Positions 8,685 through 16,487 of a stretch of 64,000 nt of DNA are shown here, in pieces. The first letter of the stretch is position 1. Each line of letters opens with the position of its first letter. This stretch comes from Streptomyces justiciae (lineage in GTDB: Bacteria; Actinomycetota; Actinomycetes; Streptomycetales; Streptomycetaceae): the NCBI RefSeq assembly GCF_015163075.1, contig NZ_JADDXU010000015.1, positions 62,001 to 126,000 of the forward strand, given 5' to 3'. Under the pieces are notes generated by a model, which searched no databases, had not been told where the DNA came from, and was given only the letters and a program-made list of their open reading frames with translations. Made by a program: the position numbers and the translations under genes.

Positions 8685-8691
8685 GTCGGCT

Positions 8692-9072
8692 ATGGCTGTG
8701 GATCAGGACGGGGTGATGCTGCCGCGACTGCGGCCGGCGGAGGTTGCGCGGCGAGGCGTGTTTTTCGGTCTGCTGGGTGTGGTGCCGCTCGTGGTGGCGG
8801 CCTTGAGTGTGAGCGGCCAGAGTGCCCGGCAAGATTTCCTGGCCGTCGTCAGTGTTGTGAGTTTCTTCGGTGTGATGCTGCTTGTGGTCGGCGCTGGTTT
8901 TTGGTGGGCCAGTGCGGGGGACATTCGGCGGCTGCGGGACTGGCGCACCATCACGGGGCAGGCCGCCTCGGTGACCATCGTGGGTCCGGTGTTCCTGCGC
9001 TGCGGGCTGATTCTGCTGGTCGTGGGAGCTGCCGCTTTCGGGCTCTACCAGCTCGTTGACGCCCTTCCTTAG
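8692..9072 (+). CDS. Small integral membrane protein
   Basis: The product has 126 residues from ATG 8692, the first codon downstream of the TAGGGT promoter, which suggests leaderless translation. Hydrophobic spans lie near residues 23-41, 50-70 and 98-118. A basic loop (DIRRLRDWRTITGQ) separates the second and third. No motif assigns a function. A weak hairpin follows the stop. Confidence 0.7.
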   Translation: MAVDQDGVMLPRLRPAEVARRGVFFGLLGVVPLVVAALSVSGQSARQDFLAVVSVVSFFGVMLLVVGAGFWWASAGDIRRLRDWRTITGQAASVTIVGPVFLRCGLILLVVGAAAFGLYQLVDALP

Positions 9073-9090
9073 GCGCGTTTCCCGCGCGCC
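9072..9090 (+). terminator. Weak hairpin after the small membrane gene
   Basis: GGCGCG (9072-9077) pairs with CGCGCC (9085-9090) around a 7-nt loop just after the stop codon. No T-tract follows immediately, so termination is only plausible. Confidence 0.35.
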
Positions 9091-9291
9091 GTACCGAGCG
9101 GGCGCGTTTTGCCATGGTCTGCCGGTCCGGGTCCGCCGCCGTATGCCGTCGATGAGTTGCCGCCTGAATCAGATCTGAGGTCGGCCGGGTTTCCAGCTCA
9201 GCGGCAACGCCGATTCCAGCACGTACCGCTGTGTGCCCGTCAGATCGCCTGTTTCCGGCAGCGTGATGATGGCCGGTACATGGCCCGCTGC

Positions 9292-9885
9292 CTACAGGCC
9301 GCTGGGTTGAGTCGAGAGCCAGTCGGGGTGAGCCGCCTTCAAGGAGTCACGCTCAGCGGTGCTGGAGGCAAACACATCCACGCCTCCGGGATAGGGACCA
9401 AAGAGCCAGCGCAGATCGGGCGGGGCGAGCGTGACCGCGATGCTGGCCTCGTCCGCGACCAGCCGGAGCAAGGGGTCCAGGGAACTGCCACTGCGTGCGC
9501 GGAAACTCGCATACACGTGCTCGTGGACAAGGTCATCCGGGTCGTCATCGTCAGAGATCCAACTCTTCCAATGCCGCGCGCGCGGATCGACCCGCTGCAG
9601 TTCTGTCAGGCGAGGTCTCGGTTCGGGTCGTCCGCTCCACTGTGTGGTGATCACCCACAGCAGGGCGTCGTCGGGGCCCAGTTCGTCCAAGAGCGCGCGT
9701 TGGCGCTTGAGGACGATGGCGTACTCGGCCTCACTCTCGGGGTACTCCTTGGACTGCGGAAGGTTATGGAAACGCACCCACCGCTCCGGATAGGCGTGGC
9801 GCAGCGAAGCACCCGGCGGAGCCGGCCACTGCCGCTCCCACAGAACCGACAGGGCAGCGAGGTCTTGTTTCACCCCGCTGATCAT
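9292..9885 (-). CDS. DUF3885-like hypothetical protein
   Basis: The product has about 197 residues from ATG 9885. Alternatives lie at 9912 and at a GTG a few codons further in, and no clear ribosome site decides. The text LWERQWPAPPG, RWVRFHNLPQSKEYPESEAE and ALLWVITTQWSG matches my memory of DUF3885 proteins, where a W..RFHSLP.SKRY..TE segment is diagnostic. It is soluble, acidic in the middle (SDDDDPDDLVHE) and of unknown role. DUF3885 proteins are scattered in actinomycetes and sometimes occur near toxin-immunity loci. Nothing here confirms that. Confidence 0.65.
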   Translation of the reverse strand: MISGVKQDLAALSVLWERQWPAPPGASLRHAYPERWVRFHNLPQSKEYPESEAEYAIVLKRQRALLDELGPDDALLWVITTQWSGRPEPRPRLTELQRVDPRARHWKSWISDDDDPDDLVHEHVYASFRARSGSSLDPLLRLVADEASIAVTLAPPDLRWLFGPYPGGVDVFASSTAERDSLKAAHPDWLSTQPSGL

Positions 9886-9909
9886 GCACGAGGCTGTCCC
9901 GAGCCCCAT

Positions 9910-10125
9910 CACAGGGCTGCGGCGCTGTTGTGCGAGCTGCCGAGGAACCCGAGTCTGGAGGCGGGGAACCTGCTGTTCGCTGCGACGGTGACCGCGGCTT
10001 ACCTGTCGGAGTACGGCATGCCGGTAAGCGCAGGCCTGGACAGCGTTGTGCCGTTGGCCCGCGCGGCCCGGGGAGGGCTCCCTGTGCGTGAGGTCGCTGC
10101 TCAGATCAAGGCGTTGACGGGCTGA
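9910..10125 (+). pseudogene. Possible C-terminal fragment of an unidentified gene
   Basis: The last 70 codons of a plus-strand frame read as a plausible helical protein end (LLFAATVTAAYLSEYGMPVS, then LPVREVAAQIKALTG). The upstream part of the same frame is the antisense of the DUF3885-like gene. No start or ribosome site is evident. I consider it a relic or a truncated small gene of unknown function. The following stretch to 10367 shows nothing else. Confidence 0.3.
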
Positions 10126-10367
10126 TCCGCACCTCGGCGGGATCGAAGATCCGCCGCAGCCTCGGGGAGGTTGACGGCCCGAGGGGGAGTGGCCGGGTGC
10201 CGTAGCTGGCTCGGCTCGCCGTCACACTGGCCGCCGCGATCGCGAACGTCACCGCGCGGGGTGGCTGGAAACCTCGGATCCGCAGACCGGCGCAGACCTG
10301 TGTCGGTGTGGGGAGGGCCTGGAAGCGGTGATTCTGCGGCTGTGCGCGGCGGTGGGAGGGTGTGGCC

Positions 10368-10994
10368 ATGGTGATTGCGGATCGCACGCTGACCGTAGAA
10401 GTGATCGCTGCGCTGAGGTACTGGCCCGGCGTTATCTGGGGTGGCCAGATGAACCCTCCGGATCCGGTGGATCTCACGGTTCTGCCGCCCTTCTTCAACG
10501 GGATGTTGCAGGAGCTTGCCTGGTGGAACCGTGACTGGGAGGTCCGTGAGGTCGAGCCGGGTCTTCCCCTGGAGATCGACACCGGTCACGAGGGTGGGCC
10601 TTCACGGTTCACCGAGGTGTCCGTGCCGGGCACGGTGGGTTCCAGCGGTGGTGAGAGCCTGCCGTTCGTTGCGAAGGTCGGTTTCGCGGGCGACCAGCTG
10701 ATCCGGTTCCAGGCCAAGATCGGCGATGTGGTCCTCGGTCCGGCCGTTGCCCCTGCGGGGCGGCTGGAGCCGCATCCGTTCGCAACGGTGCTCACCGGGT
10801 TGATGGAGCTGCGCGGGATTCCGGTCAAGGTGATGGCCAGGGAGACCGCACGGTCGATGTCCACGATCCACATGCTGCGCAGCGGCAGGCTTAACCCGCA
10901 GCCGCCGGTTGTCGAGGAGATCGCCAGGGTTCTGGACATGTCCGAGGCGGACGTCAGAGTGATTGTCGGACTCGACGACGACACCAGGCGGTAG
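10368..10994 (+). CDS. XRE-type helix-turn-helix protein with N-terminal domain of unknown function
   Basis: The product has 208 residues from ATG 10368, 7 nt after GGGAGGG. GTG 10362 is also possible. The N-terminal 125 residues (tryptophan-rich WPGVIWGG, LAWWNRDWEV) have no family I know. The last 60 residues resemble an XRE/Cro helix-turn-helix (GIPVKVMARETARSMSTIHM, then SGRLNPQPPVVEEIARVLDM). It is likely a DNA-binding regulator, possibly with a ligand-sensing N-terminus. It is a single gene whose targets are not evident. Confidence 0.65.
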   Translation: MVIADRTLTVEVIAALRYWPGVIWGGQMNPPDPVDLTVLPPFFNGMLQELAWWNRDWEVREVEPGLPLEIDTGHEGGPSRFTEVSVPGTVGSSGGESLPFVAKVGFAGDQLIRFQAKIGDVVLGPAVAPAGRLEPHPFATVLTGLMELRGIPVKVMARETARSMSTIHMLRSGRLNPQPPVVEEIARVLDMSEADVRVIVGLDDDTRR

Positions 10995-11423
10995 CGGACC
11001 GGAACGGCGTCATGATGCGGTGTTGGTGCTGCGCCAGCAAGGCTTGCCCTGATGCGGCGGGGTCCGGGTAGTCGGTGGCGCCGAGGCCGGGCAGCGCTGG
11101 GTTGCTCGCTGCGCACGGTGATGACCGAGACCGGTTCCGGCTGCGCATCCGGAACGGGGCCGGGTACGGCGGCGGGTGCCATCGCCTACGCCGGACGGGG
11201 TGCCGTCGCCGCCGCTGTTGCACCGCCACGCGGTCATGAGCACCTGCGCATGACCAGCCGGACCGGCGGTCATGTCGAGGGCCAGGCGACGGGCCCGACC
11301 GCTGAGGCATGGTCAACCTCTTGGGTAGGGACGGATGGTGCTCGCCGCCGGCCCTGACGCACCATCGACCGGGTCGGGCCGACCGCGGTCACGATGGGGT
11401 GTGCAGCCGTCTGCCGGCAGGGT
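10995..11423. other. Intergenic, no supported gene
   Basis: Open frames here have arginine- and alanine-rich translations without coding character. A TACGTT hexamer at 11424-11429 lies 6 nt before the DinB-like start and may be its -10 element. Confidence 0.5.
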
Positions 11424-11435
11424 TACGTTCGCAGG

Positions 11436-11966
11436 ATGCAGTCTCCGGAGCAGGTCCCCGCGATCCTCGACGGTCCGGCCGTCGACGTCTGTGACGCCCA
11501 TGAACTGCTCCTCGGTTACCTCCAGTGGTACCGCGAGGCTTTGCTGCGAAAGCTCGAGGGTCTCTCCGACGACCAGCTCCGCACGCCTGTCGAACCGCTC
11601 GGCTGGTCGCCGCTGGGCCTGGTGCAGCATCTGGGCTGGGTCGAACGCCGGTGGATGCGTTGGGGATTCGGCGCCCAGGACGTCGTCGCTTATCCACCCG
11701 GCGGAGACGTCGAGGAGTGGACGGTCGCACCCGGCACGTCCACCGCCCAGGTCATCGCCGCCTACCAAGCGGAAGCGGCGGTGGCGAACTCCTTGGCGTC
11801 GACTGCCATGTTGGGCGACAAGGCGCGTCTCGGGGGCCGCTTCAGGACGCCCGAGCAGGCACCGTCGCTGGGGCGGATCCTGTTCCACCTGCTCCAGGAG
11901 TACGCCCGGCATGTCGGGCACCTCGACATCGCGCGTGAGCTCATCGACGGCCGGACCGGCGAGTGA
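11436..11966 (+). CDS. DinB-family (DUF664) protein
   Basis: The product has 176 residues from ATG 11436, which lacks a ribosome site and lies 6 nt after a -10-like TACGTT. Leaderless translation is therefore likely. The fold signature is a four-helix bundle with the metal-binding histidine pattern. One histidine is in GLVQHLGWVERRWM and the pair is in YARHVGHLDIARELIDG. Actinobacterial DUF664 members are mostly uncharacterised; DinB-superfamily relatives include thiol-dependent metalloenzymes such as mycothiol transferases. The substrate is unknown and there is no operon partner. Confidence 0.85.
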   Translation: MQSPEQVPAILDGPAVDVCDAHELLLGYLQWYREALLRKLEGLSDDQLRTPVEPLGWSPLGLVQHLGWVERRWMRWGFGAQDVVAYPPGGDVEEWTVAPGTSTAQVIAAYQAEAAVANSLASTAMLGDKARLGGRFRTPEQAPSLGRILFHLLQEYARHVGHLDIARELIDGRTGE

Positions 11967-12353
11967 GCCGCCTGCGGAGGCCCGGCGGCACCGCGGCGGG
12001 CATCTGGCCCCGGTGCAGGCCGTGCCGAGGTGAGCCTGCTGGGCCGTAGACCGGTGGGACGGGGGCCGCTTTCGGCCCTGGTGGGGCGTGCGGCGAAGCG
12101 ATCAGCCGTCACCGTCTGGCTGGCCACCTGAAGTGCCGTGCCACACAGCCCAGTTGCCCCCTCGGGGCCTGTGAGCCGGATTGTTGTGTCGCGTGCGCCG
12201 GTCGTGTCGATGACCGTGCTGGGAAACTTTGGCGTTCTGCTGGTCTGTCTCTCTGACTTTGCTGGTCTGGCTCTCAACAGCGGGTTTCTAGGGTCGTTGT
12301 CGTTCCCCCGGAGATCCGGCCCCGCGGTTCTTCGAAGCCGCGAGTGATTCCCA
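11967..12353. other. Intergenic, lower-GC stretch with a short direct repeat
   Basis: The part from about 12210 to 12300 is noticeably less GC-rich. It contains TGCTGGTCTG twice, about 17 bases apart. No gene is supported. It may be promoter DNA for the decayed PepSY/kinase locus that follows. Confidence 0.4.
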
Positions 12354-13103
12354 GTGTTTGGAGACACCCTGATGCGTGCTCTGCCCCGTCCCCGTCGTGC
12401 CCTGCTCCAGCAGCAGGCCCAGAGCGCGGGTGGTACCGAGGCCGGTGGTGAGGCGGCGGGTGACACCGACGACAAGCCCGAGCCGCCGCTGACCGGGGAC
12501 ATCAAGGCGAAGGCCGAGGCCGCCGCGCTGGCCGCGTATCCGGGCACCGTGGAGAAGTCCGAGGAGGACGCCGAGAAGCCCGGAGAACACGGCGACGACT
12601 CCCGAGCCGGTCGACCTGGACGCCGTCCTGACCGAGAGGGCAGCGACGTGGAGCCGCTCGCTGCCGAGCAGTACGTCGCCGTCGACATCGCCGGCGCACC
12701 GGTCGGCCAAGTCTGGGCGATTCCCGGCGCGTTGGAGCAGATCATCGACAACCTGGTGGCCAACGCACTGCGCGTCTCGCCGCCCGGCACCACCATCACC
12801 CTGGCCCGCACTCCAGGCTCCGAGCTCCACGTCGTCGACCAGGGCCCAGGGATGCCCGCGTCCGAGCGCGAGCGCGCCTTCGACCGCTTCTGGCGCGCCT
12901 CCGCCACCCACCACGACGGCACCGGCCTCGGCCTGCCCATCGTCCGCCACCTCGTGACCGCCTCCGGCGGCGAGATCACCCTGAACGCCGCCCCGGGCGG
13001 CGGCCTGGACGCCCACGTCCGCTTGCGCCCCGTAGCCGACGGACGGCCACGCACGGGACGCGGAGCGGCACCCGCGGCACAGGCACGGGCGACAACCCGC
13101 TGA
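12354..13103 (+). pseudogene. Chimeric relic: PepSY-domain fragment joined to a sensor-kinase C-terminus
   Basis: The frame opens with a PepSY-like segment (GDIKAKAEAAALAAYPGTVE) after an alanine/glycine-rich lead. From about 12600 the kinase text lies in a different frame (EPVDLDAVLTERAATW) before returning. The ATPase domain then runs through LEQIIDNLVANAL (N box), VDQGPGM (G1) and GTGLGLPIVRHL (G2). The histidine-containing dimerisation domain and all sensor regions are gone. This looks like a deletion that fused two neighbouring genes, since PepSY proteins often sit beside two-component systems. It could be transcribed but cannot signal. Confidence 0.7.
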
Positions 13104-13400
13104 GCGCAGGCGGCAGATACGGCATGCTCGCAGAAGCGGCCGTTGCGTCCGCGAGGACGTCCGCGCGGCCATGTGCGGCCGCCGTGGCGCCGCCGGAAAC
13201 CCGTCGAGAAAGGCTGCCGGGCGTGGCCGTAGGCGGGCCTTTCCTGGACCCGCAGGAGGGCTCCGGTGGACGCGCGGGCGGGCCGTGGAGTGGGCTGGCT
13301 CCAGCCTGTTCCGGGGCCGGCAGCAGTCCACTCCAGGCGTCGCGAAACACCGCCTGACCTGGCCCCTTATCCCACTCGCCCCTACGATCGCACTCGGTCG
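13104..13400. other. Intergenic, no supported gene
   Basis: No coding-like text or strong structure was seen. An AAAGGAGGG ribosome site for the methyltransferase follows at 13401-13409. Confidence 0.5.
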
Positions 13401-13413
13401 AAAGGAGGGCCGG

Positions 13414-14205
13414 GTGGACCGGACCGTGCGCACCATCGAGGACGTTCTCACGCTCTTGGACGGGCTGTTCGCATCCCCATCCCAAAGTGGCCGCTTGGCG
13501 ACCGGTGACGGCAAGGACTTCTGGGACCGCTTCTATACCGACCGATCAAGGCCGGTCCCGTTCTTCGTGGCGAAGCCCGACGAGAACCTGGCCGCCTATC
13601 TCGACCAGGGTCTGATTGCTCCCGGCCGGGCCCTGGACCTGGGCTGTGGGGCGGGCCGCAATGCTCTCTTCCTCGCCTCACGCGGGTTTGCGGTGGACGC
13701 GGTCGACCTCTCCCCGGTGGCCGTCGCCTGGGGCGCAGAGCGGGCTCGTGAGGCCGGTGTCGATGTCCGCTTCCTCTGCGGCGATGCTTTCACTCTCTGC
13801 GCAACCGAGTTGAGCGGACCGTACGACCTGGTCGTCGACTCAGGATGCTTCCACCACATGCCGCCGCACCGCCGGGTCAGCTACCTCAGCCTCCTCGACC
13901 ACGTCCTGGCCCCCGGCGGCCATCTCGCCCTGACCAGCTTCGCTGCCGGCGAAGGAGGCGCGGGCTCCGAACTGGCCGACACCGACTTCTACCGCGAGCG
14001 CGAGTTGCAGGGCGGCCTCGCTTATACGCCCGACTCGCTGCGCTGGATCTTTTCGGACCTGGCAGAGGTCGAACTGCGCCGCATGCGGCAGGAGCCGACC
14101 GACTCGGCACTCTTCGGCGTGACGTTCCTGTGGACCGCGCTGTTCCGACGGCACGCAGCCGCTGACACCTCAGGCCATGCCCACCCAGCAGGCGACCTCG
14201 CATAG
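13414..14205 (+). CDS. Class I SAM-dependent methyltransferase
   Basis: The product has 263 residues from GTG 13414, placed 4 nt after AAAGGAGGG. Motif I (ALDLGCGAGRNALFLA) is at about residues 73-88. VDAVDLSP carries the acidic residue that binds the SAM ribose, and DLVVDSGCFHHMP is motif IV-like. Thiopurine-methyltransferase and tellurite-resistance-like enzymes share the FHH pattern after the acidic loop. The acceptor is unknown. It is monocistronic. Confidence 0.88.
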   Translation: MDRTVRTIEDVLTLLDGLFASPSQSGRLATGDGKDFWDRFYTDRSRPVPFFVAKPDENLAAYLDQGLIAPGRALDLGCGAGRNALFLASRGFAVDAVDLSPVAVAWGAERAREAGVDVRFLCGDAFTLCATELSGPYDLVVDSGCFHHMPPHRRVSYLSLLDHVLAPGGHLALTSFAAGEGGAGSELADTDFYRERELQGGLAYTPDSLRWIFSDLAEVELRRMRQEPTDSALFGVTFLWTALFRRHAAADTSGHAHPAGDLA

Positions 14206-14560
14206 GCGCTCGTACTGGGCACGCTTGGTCCGCCGTGATGGAGCAGCGGACCGTACTGCCCTGCTCGCTCCGGCTGGAGTGGCTGTGCCAAGCCGTTCCT
14301 GTGCGTCGTCGTGTGCGCGTACGGTGCCGCTGAGCGGTGCGGGCCCGCGGCGATCCCGAAGGTCCAGAACCAGAGGGCCTTCAACGGGTTCTTGTCAGCT
14401 ACGAAGCCACGGAGGTTGCGTCGCCGGGTCCCTATGCCGCTTCGTCTGTCGTTTGCCGGGCCGATGGGGGTGCAGCGTCGTATTTAGGCCCGGTTCCCCT
14501 GGTGTTCGGGACGCGTGGTTGGCGTAACGACGCTCGTGACGCCGGTGACAGGACCGCGAC
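14206..14560. other. Intergenic, no supported gene
   Basis: A basic plus-frame segment near 14360-14440 (QNQRAFNGFLSATKPRRLRR) could be a relic of a coding sequence, but I cannot assign it. Confidence 0.4.
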
Positions 14561-14563
14561 AAA

Positions 14564-14589
14564 AAGGCCCACAACTGTCGGTGGGCCTT
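14564..14589. terminator. Strong hairpin upstream of the SapA-like gene
   Basis: AAGGCCCAC (14564-14572) pairs perfectly with GTGGGCCTT (14581-14589) around an 8-nt loop. The A-run at 14561-14565 gives a T-tract on the minus strand, so the terminator reads best leftward. On the plus strand it would lie in the leader of the SapA-like gene, 68 nt before its start, where it could act as an attenuator. Confidence 0.6.
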
Positions 14590-14656
14590 GCCGGTCTCAT
14601 TCTGCGTGGACGGCAACGACCGGCCGTCCCGCCACAACATCACCAGGGGGAACACC

Positions 14657-15097
14657 ATGAAGTCGATCCGCCGCAAGGCAGTCACCGCCGGCGCCCTTGC
14701 CGTTCTGGCACTGGGCGGCACGCTCGCCGCGACCGTTCCGGCCTCGGCCTCCACCGCCGGCGCCTACAACGGGGCGTGCGGCACGGGGTACGAGGTGTTC
14801 ATGTCGACTCCGGTCAACTCTTCGCGGACCACCGTGGCAGCTACCACCTACGTGGCCTACAGCTCCGCGGACAAGCAGTGGTGCGCCGTCACCGTACGCA
14901 ACAAGCCGGGCGCCCGTGTGTTCATGGAGGTCACGCTGGACACCTGGCCGACCAGCAGTGCCACGGCGAGGGACGCCGGCTCGTACACGACCTACGCCGG
15001 CCCGGTGTACAAGGACCTCCCCGAGCCGGGCCAGTGCATGACCTGGAGCGGTTCGATCGACATCTACTACAACTCCGACCGCGGCCTGTGCCCGTGA
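14657..15097 (+). CDS. Secreted SapA-like (spore-associated protein A family) protein
   Basis: The product has 146 residues from ATG 14657 after AGGGGGAA. A Sec signal peptide (basic KSIRRK, hydrophobic core, cleavage after TVPASA) is followed by the mature start STAGAYNGACGTGYEV. The segments YNGACG.GY, CAVTVRNKPGARV and GSYTTYAGPVY match the pattern I recall for Streptomyces spore-associated protein A. Four cysteines in the mature protein could form two disulfides. SapA-type proteins are found in spore coats or secreted during aerial growth, and their molecular function is unknown. Confidence 0.8.
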   Translation: MKSIRRKAVTAGALAVLALGGTLAATVPASASTAGAYNGACGTGYEVFMSTPVNSSRTTVAATTYVAYSSADKQWCAVTVRNKPGARVFMEVTLDTWPTSSATARDAGSYTTYAGPVYKDLPEPGQCMTWSGSIDIYYNSDRGLCP

Positions 15098-15266
15098 CCT
15101 GACGGCTGTGGGCGTGGCGGGAACTCTCCCGCCGCCCCGGCCTTGCGGTGCAGCGGGAGGCCCGGATCGGTCTGCGCCCGCGCGGTGAGAGGGCTCTCGG
15201 TGGCCGATGAGTTTGGGTGGACGGGACGGTCCAAGTCGGCACACCTGACGAAAGAGGGAGAACCCG

Positions 15267-16118
15267 ATGGGTAAGGCGCGCACGGACTCGACGACTCACA
15301 TCGCTCGTCGCATGTACGAGCTCTGGGAGCCGATCTGCCTGGTCACCTTCTTCGCGGACGAGTGCAACGAGGAGCTGGCCGCGCTCGGCCACCGCACCTA
15401 CTGGGACGGCTATTTCGCGAGCCGCGCAGCGCCGCTGGGACGAGTGCCGGCCGAGGTCGTGCACGCCGCGTTCTACAGCTTCGCCGACGGGGAGGCCGCA
15501 CGGCACATCCCCAGCGCCTGGGAGACGATCCCGCCCGAGGCGTCGTTGGCGGCACGGGAGCGGGGCAGCACGGCCTCGCTGCGGCGGATCCTCGGCGATG
15601 AGCTGGCCGGTTCCCCGGGGCTGGTGCGCGCCGCCGATCTGATCACCAAGGCCGCCACGAGCGCGCCCATGGAGGGTCGGGTGATGTACGCCGGGATGCG
15701 CACCCTCGCGGTGCCGAGCGACCCCGTCGCCCGGCTGTGGCACTGCGCGACGATGCTGCGCGAGCACCGCGGTGACGGGCACATCGCCGCGCTCGTCGGG
15801 GCAGGCATCGGCGGCACAGAGGCCCACGTGCTCTCCGCGCTGGACATGGGCATTCACCCGCCGGAGTCGTTCGGGCGCATCCATCACCTGCGCAAAGAGC
15901 ACCTGGCCGCGGTGATGGACGGCCTGCGCGAGCGCGGACTCGTCGATGTCGACGGCCACTTCACCGACGCGGGCCGCGAGACCAAGCAACGCATCGAAAC
16001 CCTCACCGACGAGTTGGCCGCCGCACCCTACGACTGCCTGACGCCTGCCGAACTCGACGAACTGATCACCGAGCTCGAACCCATCACCGCGAAACTGGTG
16101 GCCGCAGGCTCGCAGTGA
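15267..16118 (+). CDS. SCO6745-family protein
   Basis: The product has 283 residues from ATG 15267 after GAGGGAGAA. The opening ARRMYELWEPICLVTFFADE and HRTYWDGYFASRAAPLG is the hallmark of the actinobacterial SCO6745 family. The C-terminal third looks like a winged helix (LRKEHLAAVMDGLRERGLVD and DGHFTDAGRETKQRIE), so DNA binding is possible. No catalytic motif is known for the family. It stands alone between the SapA-like gene and a kinase tail relic. Confidence 0.85.
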   Translation: MGKARTDSTTHIARRMYELWEPICLVTFFADECNEELAALGHRTYWDGYFASRAAPLGRVPAEVVHAAFYSFADGEAARHIPSAWETIPPEASLAARERGSTASLRRILGDELAGSPGLVRAADLITKAATSAPMEGRVMYAGMRTLAVPSDPVARLWHCATMLREHRGDGHIAALVGAGIGGTEAHVLSALDMGIHPPESFGRIHHLRKEHLAAVMDGLRERGLVDVDGHFTDAGRETKQRIETLTDELAAAPYDCLTPAELDELITELEPITAKLVAAGSQ

Positions 16119-16180
16119 CCCGCCGTAATGGCCACGGTTACCTGATCGCGAACGACCTGCGGGACTCTGCGCAGTACGCC

Positions 16181-16270
16181 TGCGGTGGTGAGATCACCTT
16201 GCGCGAGGACCCCGGCGGCGGCCTGGACCCTCGCGTGCGGCTGCGCCCGGTCCCTGCGCGCGATCGGTGA
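16181..16270 (+). pseudogene. Isolated C-terminal tail of a sensor histidine kinase
   Basis: Thirty codons ending at TGA 16268-16270 read CGGEITLREDPGGGLDPRVR followed by LRPVPARDR. They closely match the last residues of the kinase relic at 12961-13040 (SGGEITLNAAPGGGLDAHVR). Nothing of the rest of a kinase precedes it. This is a second stump of the same gene type, about 3.1 kb from the first. Confidence 0.65.
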
Positions 16271-16487
16271 ACGGCGGGACACCTTGAGCGGACCACTGAG
16301 CCTGCTGCCAGGGACGGCGACTTCGGGTACGGCGGGCCCCACCGCCGCTGCGTGATCAGGGGCCACGGTTCCTCGTACCGGCTTGTGGCAGGTTCCGGTC
16401 AAAGACTGTCCAAATGCCGGACGGCTTCCGTCCCCGGTGGTCGGGTTCTCCACGACGGCTGTACAACCACCCGTTTCGGAGGACCTG

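Noticed and set aside
9109..9909. Long plus-strand open frame of more than 300 codons across the DUF3885-like gene
   Set aside because: Its text in this part is the complement of a gene with clear family character on the minus strand. Only the last 70 codons look coding.
12210..12300. Lower-GC patch with TGCTGGTCTG repeated, considered as an attachment site
   Set aside because: No integrase, tRNA end or matching second copy was found in the window.
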